Source: Streptomyces sp. NBC_00457 (lineage in GTDB: Bacteria; Actinomycetota; Actinomycetes; Streptomycetales; Streptomycetaceae). From it: 64,000 nucleotides of DNA. The notes beneath the pieces were generated by a model. That model searched no databases. It was not told the origin of the DNA and was given only the letters and a program-made list of their open reading frames with translations. The translations under genes were made by a program, and so were the position numbers. Where the stretch lies: positions 5,580,001 through 5,644,000 of the forward strand of contig NZ_CP107905.1 in the NCBI RefSeq assembly GCF_036014015.1, written 5' to 3'. Shown piece after piece: positions 47,050 through 55,161 of this stretch (positions within the stretch are counted from its first letter, which is position 1; each line of letters starts with the position of its first letter).

Positions 47050-47100
47050 GCCGCCAGGGGCGCGGGGAACTGCGCGATCAACCACCGACGACCCGCAGTC
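47049..47100. repeat. Dispersed Streptomyces intergenic repeat
   Basis: The segment GGGGCGCGGGGAACTGCGCG followed by ATCAACCACCGACGACCCGC resembles a short element I recall scattered in Streptomyces intergenic DNA (GGGGCGCGGGGAACTGCGCG-A/C-CAAGCCACGACGG...). It stands between the pepP stop and the MocR gene start. Identification from memory of the pattern. Confidence 0.55.
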
Positions 47101-47106
47101 GGGAGA

Positions 47107-48573
47107 TCAGCCGTTGTCCCCCTTGAGACCCGCCATCCACACCTCAACCTCATCAGACCGCCGAGGAAGCCCACCCGACAGATTCCGGTTCCCACTCTCC
47201 GTCACCAGAATGTCGTCCTCGATCCGCACACCGATCCCCCGGTACTCCTCCGGCACCGTCAGATCGTCGGCCTGGAAGTACAGCCCCGGCTCAACGGTCA
47301 GACACATCCCCGGCTCCAACGTCCCGTCGACATACGTCTCGGTCCGCGCAACCGCACAGTCATGCACGTCCAGCCCGAGCATGTGCCCCGTGCCATGCAG
47401 CGTCCACCGTCGCTGCAGCCCCAGCTCCAGCACCCGCTCCACGGGCCCCTCGACGAGCCCCCACTCGACCAGCTTCTCGGTCAGCACCCGCTGCGCGGCG
47501 TCATGGAAGTCCCGGTACTTCGCACCCGGCTTCACCGCCGCGATCCCGGCCTCCTGAGCCTCGTACACGGCGTCGTAGATCTTCTTCTGGATCTCGCTGA
47601 ACCGCCCGTTGATCGGCAGTGTCCGCGTGACGTCGGCGGTGTACAGGGTGTGCGTCTCGACGCCCGCGTCCAGCAGCAGCAGCTCACCGGAGCGCACGGG
47701 TCCGTCATTGCGCACCCAGTGCAGCGTGCAGGCGTGCGGTCCGGCCGCGCAGATGGAGCCGTAGCCGATGTCGTTGCCCTCGATGCGCGCGCGGAGGAAG
47801 AACGTGCCCTCGATGTACCGCTCGGAGGTCGCCTCGGCCTTGTCGAGGACCCTCACCACGTCCTCGAAGCCACGCACGGTCGAGTCGACGGCCTTCTGCA
47901 GCTCGCCGATCTCGAACGCGTCCTTGACCAGCCGCGCCTCGGACAGGAAGACCCGCAGCTCCTCGTCCCGCTCGGCGGTGACCTTGTCGGTGAGCGCGGC
48001 CTCGATGCCGGCGTCGTAGCCCCGTACGACCCGGACCGGACCCGTGGCCTCCGCGAGCGCGTCCGCCAGCCCGCGTACGTCCGCGGCCGGGATGCCGTAC
48101 AGCTTCTCCGCCTCGCTCAGCGAGTGCCGGCGGCCGACCCACAGCTCGCCCTGGCCGGAGAGCCAGAACTCGCCGTTCTCGCGGTCGGAGCGCGGCAGGA
48201 GGTAGAGCGTCGCCTTGTGACCGTCGCCGGCCGGCTCCAGGACGAGCACCCCGTCTTCTGTCTGGTTGCCGGTGAGGTACGCGTACTCGACCGACGCGCG
48301 GAAGGGGTACTCCGTGTCGTTCGAGCGGGTCTTCAGGTTGCCCGCGGGGATCACCAGCCGCTCGCCCGGGAAACGCGCCGACAGGGCGGCACGCCGCGCG
48401 GCGGTCTCGGCGGCCTGGGCGATCGGCTCCAGGTCGCGCAGCTCCGTGTCGGCCCAGCCGGACTTCATGTTCTCGGCCAACTCGTCGGACACGCCCGGGT
48501 ACAGGCCGTTCTTCCGCTTCTTGATCGGCTTCTCGGTCTCGTCCGGGGTCTCCGGTGTGAGCTCGTCGGCCAC
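47107..48573 (-). CDS. pepP: Xaa-Pro aminopeptidase
   Basis: 488 residues from GTG 48573 (VADELTPETPDETEK). AGGAGG stands directly before ATG 48579, too close for use, but six bases before GTG 48573, which decides the start. N-terminal domain ~60-225, then the M24 pita-bread domain. Metal ligands: LLLDAGVETHTLYTADVTRT (two Asp), GTGHMLGLDVHD (His), TVEPGLY (Glu) and RIEDDILVT (Glu). Removes N-terminal residues before proline, probably in the cytosol. Confidence 0.95.
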   Translation of the reverse strand: MADELTPETPDETEKPIKKRKNGLYPGVSDELAENMKSGWADTELRDLEPIAQAAETAARRAALSARFPGERLVIPAGNLKTRSNDTEYPFRASVEYAYLTGNQTEDGVLVLEPAGDGHKATLYLLPRSDRENGEFWLSGQGELWVGRRHSLSEAEKLYGIPAADVRGLADALAEATGPVRVVRGYDAGIEAALTDKVTAERDEELRVFLSEARLVKDAFEIGELQKAVDSTVRGFEDVVRVLDKAEATSERYIEGTFFLRARIEGNDIGYGSICAAGPHACTLHWVRNDGPVRSGELLLLDAGVETHTLYTADVTRTLPINGRFSEIQKKIYDAVYEAQEAGIAAVKPGAKYRDFHDAAQRVLTEKLVEWGLVEGPVERVLELGLQRRWTLHGTGHMLGLDVHDCAVARTETYVDGTLEPGMCLTVEPGLYFQADDLTVPEEYRGIGVRIEDDILVTESGNRNLSGGLPRRSDEVEVWMAGLKGDNG

Positions 48574-48661
48574 GGTCATCCTCCTAGATACGGCACTGGA
48601 CCCCGTCCATCGTACGGTCGCGAGGAAGGGGGCCCAGGGCCGGAAGACCTGTTACCGGCTG

Positions 48662-50182
48662 CTACTCGAAGCGAGCGGCCAGTAGTACGACGTCCTCCGC
48701 GGAGTCCGTTTCGTCCCGCCCGTCCGGCAGTACGGTCCGCAGGATGTGGTCGGCGATCGCGTCCGGGTCCCGGCGCAGGCTCCGGGGTACGCCGGCCGCC
48801 GCGGCGTGCAGCCGGGCGAAGGAGCGGTCGGTGGGGTCGCCGGTGCGGTGCAGCAGCCCGTCGGTGTACAGCAGCACCGTCTCCCCGGCTCCCACCTCCA
48901 GTTCCACGCTGGGCGCCTCCCAACAGGCGAGCATCCCCAGCGGCGCGGACACGGACGTCTCCACGAACTCCGTGCGCCGCTCACCGATCAGCAGCGGCGG
49001 GGTGTGTCCCGCGCCGGCCAGCGTGATCTTGCGCAGCGCCGGCTCGCAGTAGGCGAACAGCGCGGTGGCGGACCGGGCCGGTTCGGTCAGCCTCAGGAGC
49101 AGCTCCAGGTCGGACAGGACGGCGACGGGGTCCTCGCCCTCCATCACGGCGTACGCCCGCAGGGACGCCCGCAGCCGCCCCATCGCGGCGACGGCGCTGG
49201 GTCCGGAGCCGGTCACCGAGCCCACGGCCAGGCCGAGCGCGGCGTCCGGCAGCGGCAGCGCGTCGTACCAGTCGCCGCCCCCGCGCGGGCCGGTGCGGTG
49301 CCGGACGGCGAGCTGCATGCCGGCCACCCGCGGCAGCCGTGAGGGGAGCAGCTCCTCGGCCATCGTCGCCATGCACGCGCGCGTGCGCTCGACTTCGAGC
49401 AGCCGGGCCAGGTGCTCGGTGGCGTAACGGACGTACAGACCGACGAGGTGGCGCTGACGTTCGACCGGCTCGGCGGGCTCGTCGTAGAGCCATACGGCGG
49501 CACCGAGGCGGCCGGCGGCGGGCGTGGACAGGGGGAGCGTGTAGCTGGCGGCGTAGCCGAGGCGCGCGGCGACCTCGCGGTGTCGGGGGTCGAGGCCGTC
49601 CTCGGCGAACAGATCGGGCTGGACGATGCCGTCCTCGGCGCCGGGCAGGCCGTCGAGGATCCGGCCGAAGGGCATCGCACCGCGCGGCACGGTCTCGATG
49701 TGGCCGAGATCGGCTCGCGCCAGGCCGAGGCCGATGGTCGTGTCCGGTCCCAGCCCGTCGCCGGGCTCCAGCGCGACGAGACCGCGCCGGGCGCCCACGA
49801 GGGCGGCTCCGGCGCGCAGCACTTCCTGGAGGGCGTCCGCCAGTGCGGCTGTGCGGGCCAGGCGTTCGGTGAGTTCGTGGAGGGTCGTGAGGTCCGAGAC
49901 CCAGCCGGCCAGGCGGTCCGTGAGGAGTGCGCCGGGCGCGTTCGGGGCGGGGACGGCTGGGCCGGCTGTGTTTTCGGAGGCCGCGGGCGCGGGCGCGACA
50001 GTGTGTGCGGGCGAGGGAACCGTTGAATCGATTCCAGCCACTTTCGGAGCGTGAGGGGCGTTCATGGTGTCCGGCTTTCCGACCGGTGCGTATTGCTCGA
50101 TAGCATCGCAAACCCCCATGTCATTCTGCGCCGCTAGCAGTGTCTCCACATGTACACGCACTCGTGAGGGGATGTCCAGCAT
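48662..50182 (-). CDS. SpoIIE/RsbU-type PP2C-like protein with GAF-like domain, degenerate metal site
   Basis: 506 residues. N-terminal block LDIPSRVRVHVETLLAAQND is shared, from memory, by a class of Streptomyces PP2C proteins; GAF-like domain ~100-260, PP2C/SpoIIE domain ~270-505. Motif 1 GGDWYDALPL keeps its Asp (near 300). Motif 2, usually GDVSGHG, reads GSVTGSG (near 319), losing the metal Asp and the His. LYTDGLLHR is kept, and the last DD motif reads EDVVLL. Catalysis is therefore doubtful; a binding-only role is possible. Partner unknown; a GHKL kinase gene lies 3 kb away. Confidence 0.88.
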   Translation of the reverse strand: MLDIPSRVRVHVETLLAAQNDMGVCDAIEQYAPVGKPDTMNAPHAPKVAGIDSTVPSPAHTVAPAPAASENTAGPAVPAPNAPGALLTDRLAGWVSDLTTLHELTERLARTAALADALQEVLRAGAALVGARRGLVALEPGDGLGPDTTIGLGLARADLGHIETVPRGAMPFGRILDGLPGAEDGIVQPDLFAEDGLDPRHREVAARLGYAASYTLPLSTPAAGRLGAAVWLYDEPAEPVERQRHLVGLYVRYATEHLARLLEVERTRACMATMAEELLPSRLPRVAGMQLAVRHRTGPRGGGDWYDALPLPDAALGLAVGSVTGSGPSAVAAMGRLRASLRAYAVMEGEDPVAVLSDLELLLRLTEPARSATALFAYCEPALRKITLAGAGHTPPLLIGERRTEFVETSVSAPLGMLACWEAPSVELEVGAGETVLLYTDGLLHRTGDPTDRSFARLHAAAAGVPRSLRRDPDAIADHILRTVLPDGRDETDSAEDVVLLAARFE

Positions 50183-50672
50183 TGTCCTGCTGGGATTCCT
50201 GGTGTCCGTGGGATTTCAGTAGACCTCTTGCGTAAAAGCGAAGTTGGCTCAAAACTGCCTCGGGTAACAGCCTATTGCGGTCGACTGGCCTTGCTCCACG
50301 GAGCGTCACAGCGGTCGTGATGGGTACGTACTCGGTGAAGGCCAGGGGTGGTTGGGAATCACCCGGAACCTGGCGACGGACCCGGGCGTCTTAGCCACTG
50401 ACGACCGTGCCCCATCCTCCCGTGGCGGAGGCGAAGAGAAACACGCGCGACAGCAAAACGCCAGACTTCGCCACCCCACGCCACGCCCGTGCTTTTGATA
50501 GACGCAGTATGGACGAGGCTGCCGCGGAAGCTGCAACGCTCGGCCCATAGGGGTTCCCCATGCCTGAGGCTGGGGTGTGATGCGCCAATAGGTACGCACA
50601 GTGAAGTGATCGACACATGGTGTGAGTGGTCCACGGTGTTGCCAGCGGTGCAACGGAAAGGAACGAGCGCTC
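50183..50672. other. Divergent non-coding region (490 bases)
   Basis: No convincing gene is seen. Contains the promoters of the PP2C-like gene (left) and the PrimPol-like gene (right). Near 50547-50577 two short inverted segments (CCCATAGGGG-TTCCCCATGCC) could fold. CTTTTGATAGACGCAGTATGG near 50490-50510 is AT-richer and may hold a -10 element. Nothing more can be supported. Confidence 0.4.
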
Positions 50673-51338
50673 ATGCGCGAGATCCTCGGAAGGCGACGCA
50701 GGCTCCTGTCCCAGCGCAGTGACGGGGGGCCTGACATGATCAGCGCGGCCCTGACCTTCGCGACGGAATGGCAGTGGCCCGTACTCCCGGGTGTGGCGGC
50801 AGACCCTCAGGGGCGCTCCCGCTGCGCCTGCCCGGACCCGGACTGCACGGTTCCCGGCGCACACCCCTTCGACCCCGGCCTCCTCACGGCCACCACCGAC
50901 GCCCGCATGGTGCGCTGGTGGTGGACCAACCGGCCCGCCGCGCCGATCGTCCTGGCCACCGGCGGCAAGGCTCCGTGCGCGGTGTCGCTGCCCGCCCTGC
51001 CGGCCGCCCGCGCGCTGGGCGCCCTCGACCGCATGGGCATGCGCCTCGGCCCGGTCGTGGCCTCGCCCACCCGGTGGGCGCTGCTGGTGAAGCCGTACTC
51101 CCTGGAGCAGTTGGGCGAACTGCTGTACGCCCAGGACTTCGTCCCGGGCTCGCTCCGCTTCCACGGCGAGGGCGGCTACCTGGCGCTGCCGCCGTCCGAG
51201 ACCGGCCAGGGGCAGACCCGCTGGGAGCGCGCGCCGCTGCCCGGCTCGGCCTCCCCGTGGGTGCCCGACGTCGAGGCCGTGGTGGACGCCGTGGTCGAGG
51301 CCCTCACTCGTACGGGTGTGAGCGCGCCCGAGTTGTAG
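50673..51338 (+). CDS. Protein of the bifunctional DNA primase/polymerase family, catalytic residues not seen
   Basis: 221 residues from ATG 50673 (MREILGRRRRLLSQRS), with AAAGGAA upstream. The fold is suggested by AALTFATEWQWPVLPG, a Cys/His cluster CACPDPDCTVPGAHP, and ARMVRWWWTNRPAAPIVLAT, which parallel the PrimPol-domain protein at 61995. But the Asp pair of that family (IDLD in the other) is replaced by CAVSLPALP. Hence probably non-catalytic. Many Streptomyces carry such orphan proteins outside prophages. Confidence 0.8.
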   Translation: MREILGRRRRLLSQRSDGGPDMISAALTFATEWQWPVLPGVAADPQGRSRCACPDPDCTVPGAHPFDPGLLTATTDARMVRWWWTNRPAAPIVLATGGKAPCAVSLPALPAARALGALDRMGMRLGPVVASPTRWALLVKPYSLEQLGELLYAQDFVPGSLRFHGEGGYLALPPSETGQGQTRWERAPLPGSASPWVPDVEAVVDAVVEALTRTGVSAPEL

Positions 51339-51394
51339 GGGTGTCGGGCGCGCACCGGACCGAGCGCCCCAATCCGGTCGATATCGTCCCCTTC

Positions 51395-51928
51395 ATGAAT
51401 ATTCGCCTGATCGCCCTCGCGGGCGTGGTGGCATGCGCGATCGCGCTGCCACTGGCTGTTGCGTCCGCGGGGCCCGTGGGCGACCAGGACCCCGAGGCCG
51501 TACGACCGTCCCGTCAGCCGGACGCCAAAGCGCCCTCCCCCGAACCCGTCGACGCCCCTGGGCTGCTCGGCCTGGGCCTGGCCACCGCCGCCCGCTGCGG
51601 ACCCGAACTCACCTCGCCCGACGGCATCGAGGCACAGACCTGTGTGATGACCCAGGGTGAGGACACCTGGGCGCGCACCTACTACCGCAATGCGAGCGGG
51701 GACGCGCTGGACTCGGTGCTGAGCCTCATGGGGCCCGGTGGCCGCACGATGCAGATGCGCTGCGCGATCGGCGCCGACGACGAGCCGGCCACGTGTGAGA
51801 CGCCGCGGGAGGGGACGCGGGGCGACTTGGGTGCCTACACGGCGGTCGCGGAGTTCGCGTCCCGGGCGGGCGAGGGGCCGCTGCTGCTGCGGTCGGGGAG
51901 CAACTCCGGGGCGCCTGCGGGCGGTTGA
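51395..51928 (+). CDS. Secreted protein of unknown function
   Basis: 177 residues from ATG 51395. Signal peptide MNIRLIALAGVVACAIALPL ending ~VASA. The mature part is Pro-rich at first (PSRQPDAKAPSPEPVDAP), then a small domain with four Cys (ARCGPELTS, QTCVMTQ, RCAIGADDEPATCE) that may form two disulfides. No family recognised. It follows the PrimPol-like gene by 56 bases on the same strand and ends before two hairpin terminators. Confidence 0.75.
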   Translation: MNIRLIALAGVVACAIALPLAVASAGPVGDQDPEAVRPSRQPDAKAPSPEPVDAPGLLGLGLATAARCGPELTSPDGIEAQTCVMTQGEDTWARTYYRNASGDALDSVLSLMGPGGRTMQMRCAIGADDEPATCETPREGTRGDLGAYTAVAEFASRAGEGPLLLRSGSNSGAPAGG

Positions 51929-51993
51929 CGCGCTACGGGTCTTCTCCCTCGCGCGCCTCTTCACACTCTCGGCGAGGCGGCCGCATGGAAAGA

Positions 51994-52031
51994 CCCGGTT
52001 GCTGGCGACGGGGGATGCACCAGCAACCGGG
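51994..52031. terminator. Strong hairpin terminator
   Basis: CCCGGTTGCTGG (51994-52005) pairs perfectly with CCAGCAACCGGG (52020-52031), a 12-bp stem with a 14-base loop, behind the secreted-protein gene. Confidence 0.85.
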
Positions 52032-52160
52032 CTATTGGAACGGTAACAAGAGATCGGCTGTTCGCAAATTCGATCTCTCGTTTTGCTCGGCTATTCGGAC
52101 ACCGACTCGCCTGCCGAAACGGGGAGTTGTGGACGGAGCCGGCCGTTCCGGCAAGGCTCG

Positions 52161-52188
52161 CTCCGGCTGACCGACCGGTCAGCCGGAG
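52161..52188. terminator. Strong hairpin terminator
   Basis: CTCCGGCTGACC and GGTCAGCCGGAG form a perfect 12-bp stem around loop GACC. It lies 8 bases past the stop of the SEC-C protein gene (read leftward), which it probably serves. Confidence 0.85.
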
Positions 52189-52195
52189 CTGTGTG

Positions 52196-53161
52196 TCAGC
52201 TGAGCGTGACCTGCCGGTTGGTGAGTCCGCCGCGCGCGCGACGTTCGTCGGCGGTGAGCGGGGCGTCCGTGGCCAGCGCGGTGGCGAGGCGCTCGGTGAA
52301 CTCGGCGGCCGGCTTCTCGATGTCCTGCGCGGTGACCTCGCTCGGCAGGTCCCAGACCGGGACGGTGAGCCCGTGAGCACGGAAGGAGCCCACCAGCCGG
52401 GTGCCTTCCCCGAGGCTCGACCTCCCGGCCGCGTGCAGCCGCGCGAGAGCGTCCAGAAGCTGCTCCTCCGGGTGCGGCATGACCCACCGCAAATGGTTCT
52501 TCTCCGGCGTCTCGCACCAGTACGCGGCATCCACGCCGGTCAGCTTCACGGTCGGGATGGCCGCCGCGTTGGCCCGCTCCAGGGAGGCGGCCACCTCCGG
52601 AGCGGCGTTGTCCGCGTCCGAGACCCAGAACTCGAAGCCCGAGTGCACCACTGGCTCGAACGGACCTTCCGGGGCGAGCAGATCCTGCAGCCGCGGACCG
52701 TCGCTGGGCGCCCGGCGCCCCTGCACGGGCGTGCCCGGCTTGGCGGTGAGGGCGTGCTGGAGGGTGTCGGCGAGGTCGCGGCTGATGTCGCCGGACGCCG
52801 TGTCGTTCTGCAGGCCGAGCAGGACGGAGCCGTCGTCGCGGCGCAGGGCGGGCCAGGCCATCGGCAGGACCGTGGCGAGCGTGACCGACGGAACGTCCTC
52901 GGGCAGACCGTCCTTGAGCGTCAGCTCCACGGTCGCGGCCGGGACCAGCTCACGCAGAGCCACCCAGTCGCACTCGCCCGGCAGGCCCTCGAACGGGCGC
53001 TGCACCAGTTCGGTCACCGCGTGCGCGGCGGCCCGGCCGTGGCACGCCTTGTAGCGGCGGCCGCTGCCGCAGGGGCAGGGTTCACGGGCACCGACGACCG
53101 GGATCTCAGCATCTGTGAGCTGCGGCCGCGGGGCCTTCGTCTGGGGTCGCTTCTTGGCCAT
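52196..53161 (-). CDS. SEC-C motif protein (DUF5926 type)
   Basis: 321 residues, start ATG 53161 (MAKKRPQTKAPRPQLTDAE). A SEC-C zinc motif, REPCPCGSGRRYKACHG (CxCx8CH), stands at ~26-42, as at the end of SecA. A long acidic domain without other motif follows; its ending LTADERRARGGLTNRQVTLS is basic. DUF5926 is common in actinobacteria, function unknown. Alone between convergent and divergent neighbours. Confidence 0.85.
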   Translation of the reverse strand: MAKKRPQTKAPRPQLTDAEIPVVGAREPCPCGSGRRYKACHGRAAAHAVTELVQRPFEGLPGECDWVALRELVPAATVELTLKDGLPEDVPSVTLATVLPMAWPALRRDDGSVLLGLQNDTASGDISRDLADTLQHALTAKPGTPVQGRRAPSDGPRLQDLLAPEGPFEPVVHSGFEFWVSDADNAAPEVAASLERANAAAIPTVKLTGVDAAYWCETPEKNHLRWVMPHPEEQLLDALARLHAAGRSSLGEGTRLVGSFRAHGLTVPVWDLPSEVTAQDIEKPAAEFTERLATALATDAPLTADERRARGGLTNRQVTLS

Positions 53162-53235
53162 CGTGGTGTCTCCCGGTTACGGCTCGTGTCGTACGGCGGG
53201 AGCCTAGCCGTTCACACCACGGCCGACGGGAACCC

Positions 53236-53244
53236 TGTGGACAA
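53236..53244. other. Single inverted DnaA box
   Basis: TGTGGACAA, the reverse of TTGTCCACA, in the gap between the SEC-C gene and the second ATP-binding gene. A lone box; binding uncertain. Confidence 0.35.
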
Positions 53245-53271
53245 CGTGGCCGACCCGGTGCGACGGGGGCT

Positions 53272-53931
53272 TCAGTCCAGGTCGTCGAAGGCGTGTCCGA
53301 AGTCCAGGTCGGCCATCGCGGACACCCGCGGAGCGGCGACACGCGTAGCGAAGTCGTCGCGTCGGCGACCGGCATCGGGGTCGTGCACGTCGTCGTGGAC
53401 CACGACCCACACCGTGACCTCGCCGCGGGCGTCGTCCCGGACGCCCCAGTCGTCGGCCAGTGCGGTGATGATGTTCAGCCCGCGGCCACCGTGTGCGGTG
53501 ACCGAGGGCGTGGCCGGAGCCGGGCGGGTGGGTCCACCGCCGTCCGTCACCTCGACCGTGAGTCTGCCGCGCCGGTCCACCCGCCACGCGGCCCGGACGT
53601 CGCCGTCCCCGGCCAGGGCGTCACCCAGCGGCCGACCGTGTTTGCACGCGTTGCTCAAGAGTTCGGAAAGAATCAATACGGCATCGTCGATGACCGATTC
53701 CGCCACACCACCCGTGCGCAGCTGAGCGCGCATACGGTGTCTCGCTTTCCCCACGCCCGCAGGGCCATGGGGTACGGCCATGCTCGACGACGTGGGCACC
53801 TCCTGTGCCACCACCAACGCCACCCCCGAGACCTCCTTTGCCCCACGCCACGGTGTGGATGCCCCATTGGCCTGAACCGGAAACCGGCCAGAGAACGTTC
53901 GCTGACGCATTCGCAACGATCGAATACGCAT
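53272..53931 (-). CDS. ATP-binding protein of the anti-sigma kinase type (HATPase_c_2)
   Basis: 219 residues from ATG 53931 (MRIRSLRMRQRTFSGRF); ATG 53910 is equally possible, neither with a clear ribosome site. GHKL boxes: N-box LSELLSNACKHGRPLG, G1 EVTDGGGPTRP and G2 HGGRGLNIITAL. An N-terminal ~65-residue stretch (GRFPVQANGASTPWRGAKEV) precedes it, and a ~40-residue acidic tail ends the protein. A second orphan RsbW-type kinase in the window. Confidence 0.85.
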   Translation of the reverse strand: MRIRSLRMRQRTFSGRFPVQANGASTPWRGAKEVSGVALVVAQEVPTSSSMAVPHGPAGVGKARHRMRAQLRTGGVAESVIDDAVLILSELLSNACKHGRPLGDALAGDGDVRAAWRVDRRGRLTVEVTDGGGPTRPAPATPSVTAHGGRGLNIITALADDWGVRDDARGEVTVWVVVHDDVHDPDAGRRRDDFATRVAAPRVSAMADLDFGHAFDDLD

Positions 53932-54039
53932 CGAACGCGCCGGTGCACTCCCTGTGACGATGTGGCTTGATTTCGCCGGTGTGGCCGAGATCGGAGGATG
54001 CTGTACGCGGGCTGTGGGGGTCAAGCTTGGTTTCATGGT

Positions 54040-54867
54040 TCACCGACCGAGTCGGCGCAGCACCTCGCCCGGGCGGTTGGTGATGATGGCGTCGATGCCC
54101 AGCTCGACGCAGAGATCCACGTCCTGCGGCTCGTTCACGGTCCAGACGTGCACCTGGTGGCCGGCTCGCTTCAGGCGCTCGACGTAGGCCGGATGGTTGC
54201 GCACGATCCGGATCGAGGGGCCCGCGATCCGGACACCGGCGGGCAGCCGTCCGTCGCGCAGCCGGGGGGAGACGAACTGCATCAGATAGACCGTCGGCAG
54301 GGTCGGCGAGGTGGCTCGGACGCGGTGCAGCGAGCGGGCCGAGAAGCTCATGATCCGCACCTGGGACTCCGCCGGCGTGGCGGGCGCGTCCAGCCCGAAG
54401 CGCTTCAGGAGCAGCAGCAGCCGCTCCTCGACCTGGCCCGCCCAGCGGGTGGGGTGCTTGGTCTCGACGGCGAGCTCGATCCGGCGGCCGGTGTCGGCGA
54501 TGAGTTCGAGCAGTCGCTCCAGGGTCAGGACGGAGGTGTCCTCCGGGTCCTCGGGCAGATGCTCCCAGTCGGGCTCCTCGTCCCGCATCCGCAAGGAGTT
54601 CCGGTGCTTCCAGGAGCCGAAGTCCAGGGCCGCCAGCTCGGCGAGCTCCAGTGCGGAGACCGCTCCGCGGCCGTTGGAGGTGCGGTTGACGCGGCGGTCG
54701 TGGACACAGACGAGATGGCCGTCGGCGGTCAGCCGTACATCGCACTCGAGGGCGTCCGCACCGTCCTCGATCGCCTTCTTGTACGCGGCCAGGGTGTGCT
54801 CGGGAGCCTCTTCGGAGGCCCCGCGGTGGGCGACGACTTGAATCCGGTGCTGCCGTGCAGGGGTCAC
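54040..54867 (-). CDS. Glycerophosphodiester phosphodiesterase family protein
   Basis: 275 residues from GTG 54867 (VTPARQHRIQVVAHRGA); other GTG/ATG starts upstream are open, none with a clear ribosome site. GDPD signature: AHRGASEEAPEHT, ECDVRLTADGHLVCVHD (metal Glu, Asp and catalytic His), AVETKHPTRW and VHVWTVNEP at the end. No signal peptide, so probably cytosolic; hydrolyses deacylated phospholipids to glycerol-3-phosphate. A CACGCGCGCGTG palindrome lies at 54924, just upstream. Confidence 0.9.
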   Translation of the reverse strand: MTPARQHRIQVVAHRGASEEAPEHTLAAYKKAIEDGADALECDVRLTADGHLVCVHDRRVNRTSNGRGAVSALELAELAALDFGSWKHRNSLRMRDEEPDWEHLPEDPEDTSVLTLERLLELIADTGRRIELAVETKHPTRWAGQVEERLLLLLKRFGLDAPATPAESQVRIMSFSARSLHRVRATSPTLPTVYLMQFVSPRLRDGRLPAGVRIAGPSIRIVRNHPAYVERLKRAGHQVHVWTVNEPQDVDLCVELGIDAIITNRPGEVLRRLGR

Positions 54868-55161
54868 CGCGTCATGGTGCCACCGCGAGGGGGTAGGCGT
54901 GACGGCGATACCCCTGCGTCGGACACGCGCGCGTGGCGGGCGGGAGCGTCGAGATGCGCCCATCCTGCCCGAAAGGTCCTATATAAGGGATGGTCCCGCA
55001 CCCACAGCAACCGCTTATGGTGCTCTGACGGCCCGTGGGAAAAGCTGTCAGCAGACAAAAGAAGCACATGCACAGCTGAATCGCGCCGGACCGACGACAA
55101 GCGTGAGCGCGCGTGACCGAGTGCGACCGAGAAGAACAGCCGTGGATCGAGGAGAAAAGCT

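Noticed and set aside
44363..47557. 1064-codon open frame on the + strand
   Set aside because: Runs through MFS, MocR and pepP genes on the other strand; Arg/Pro/His-rich shadow.
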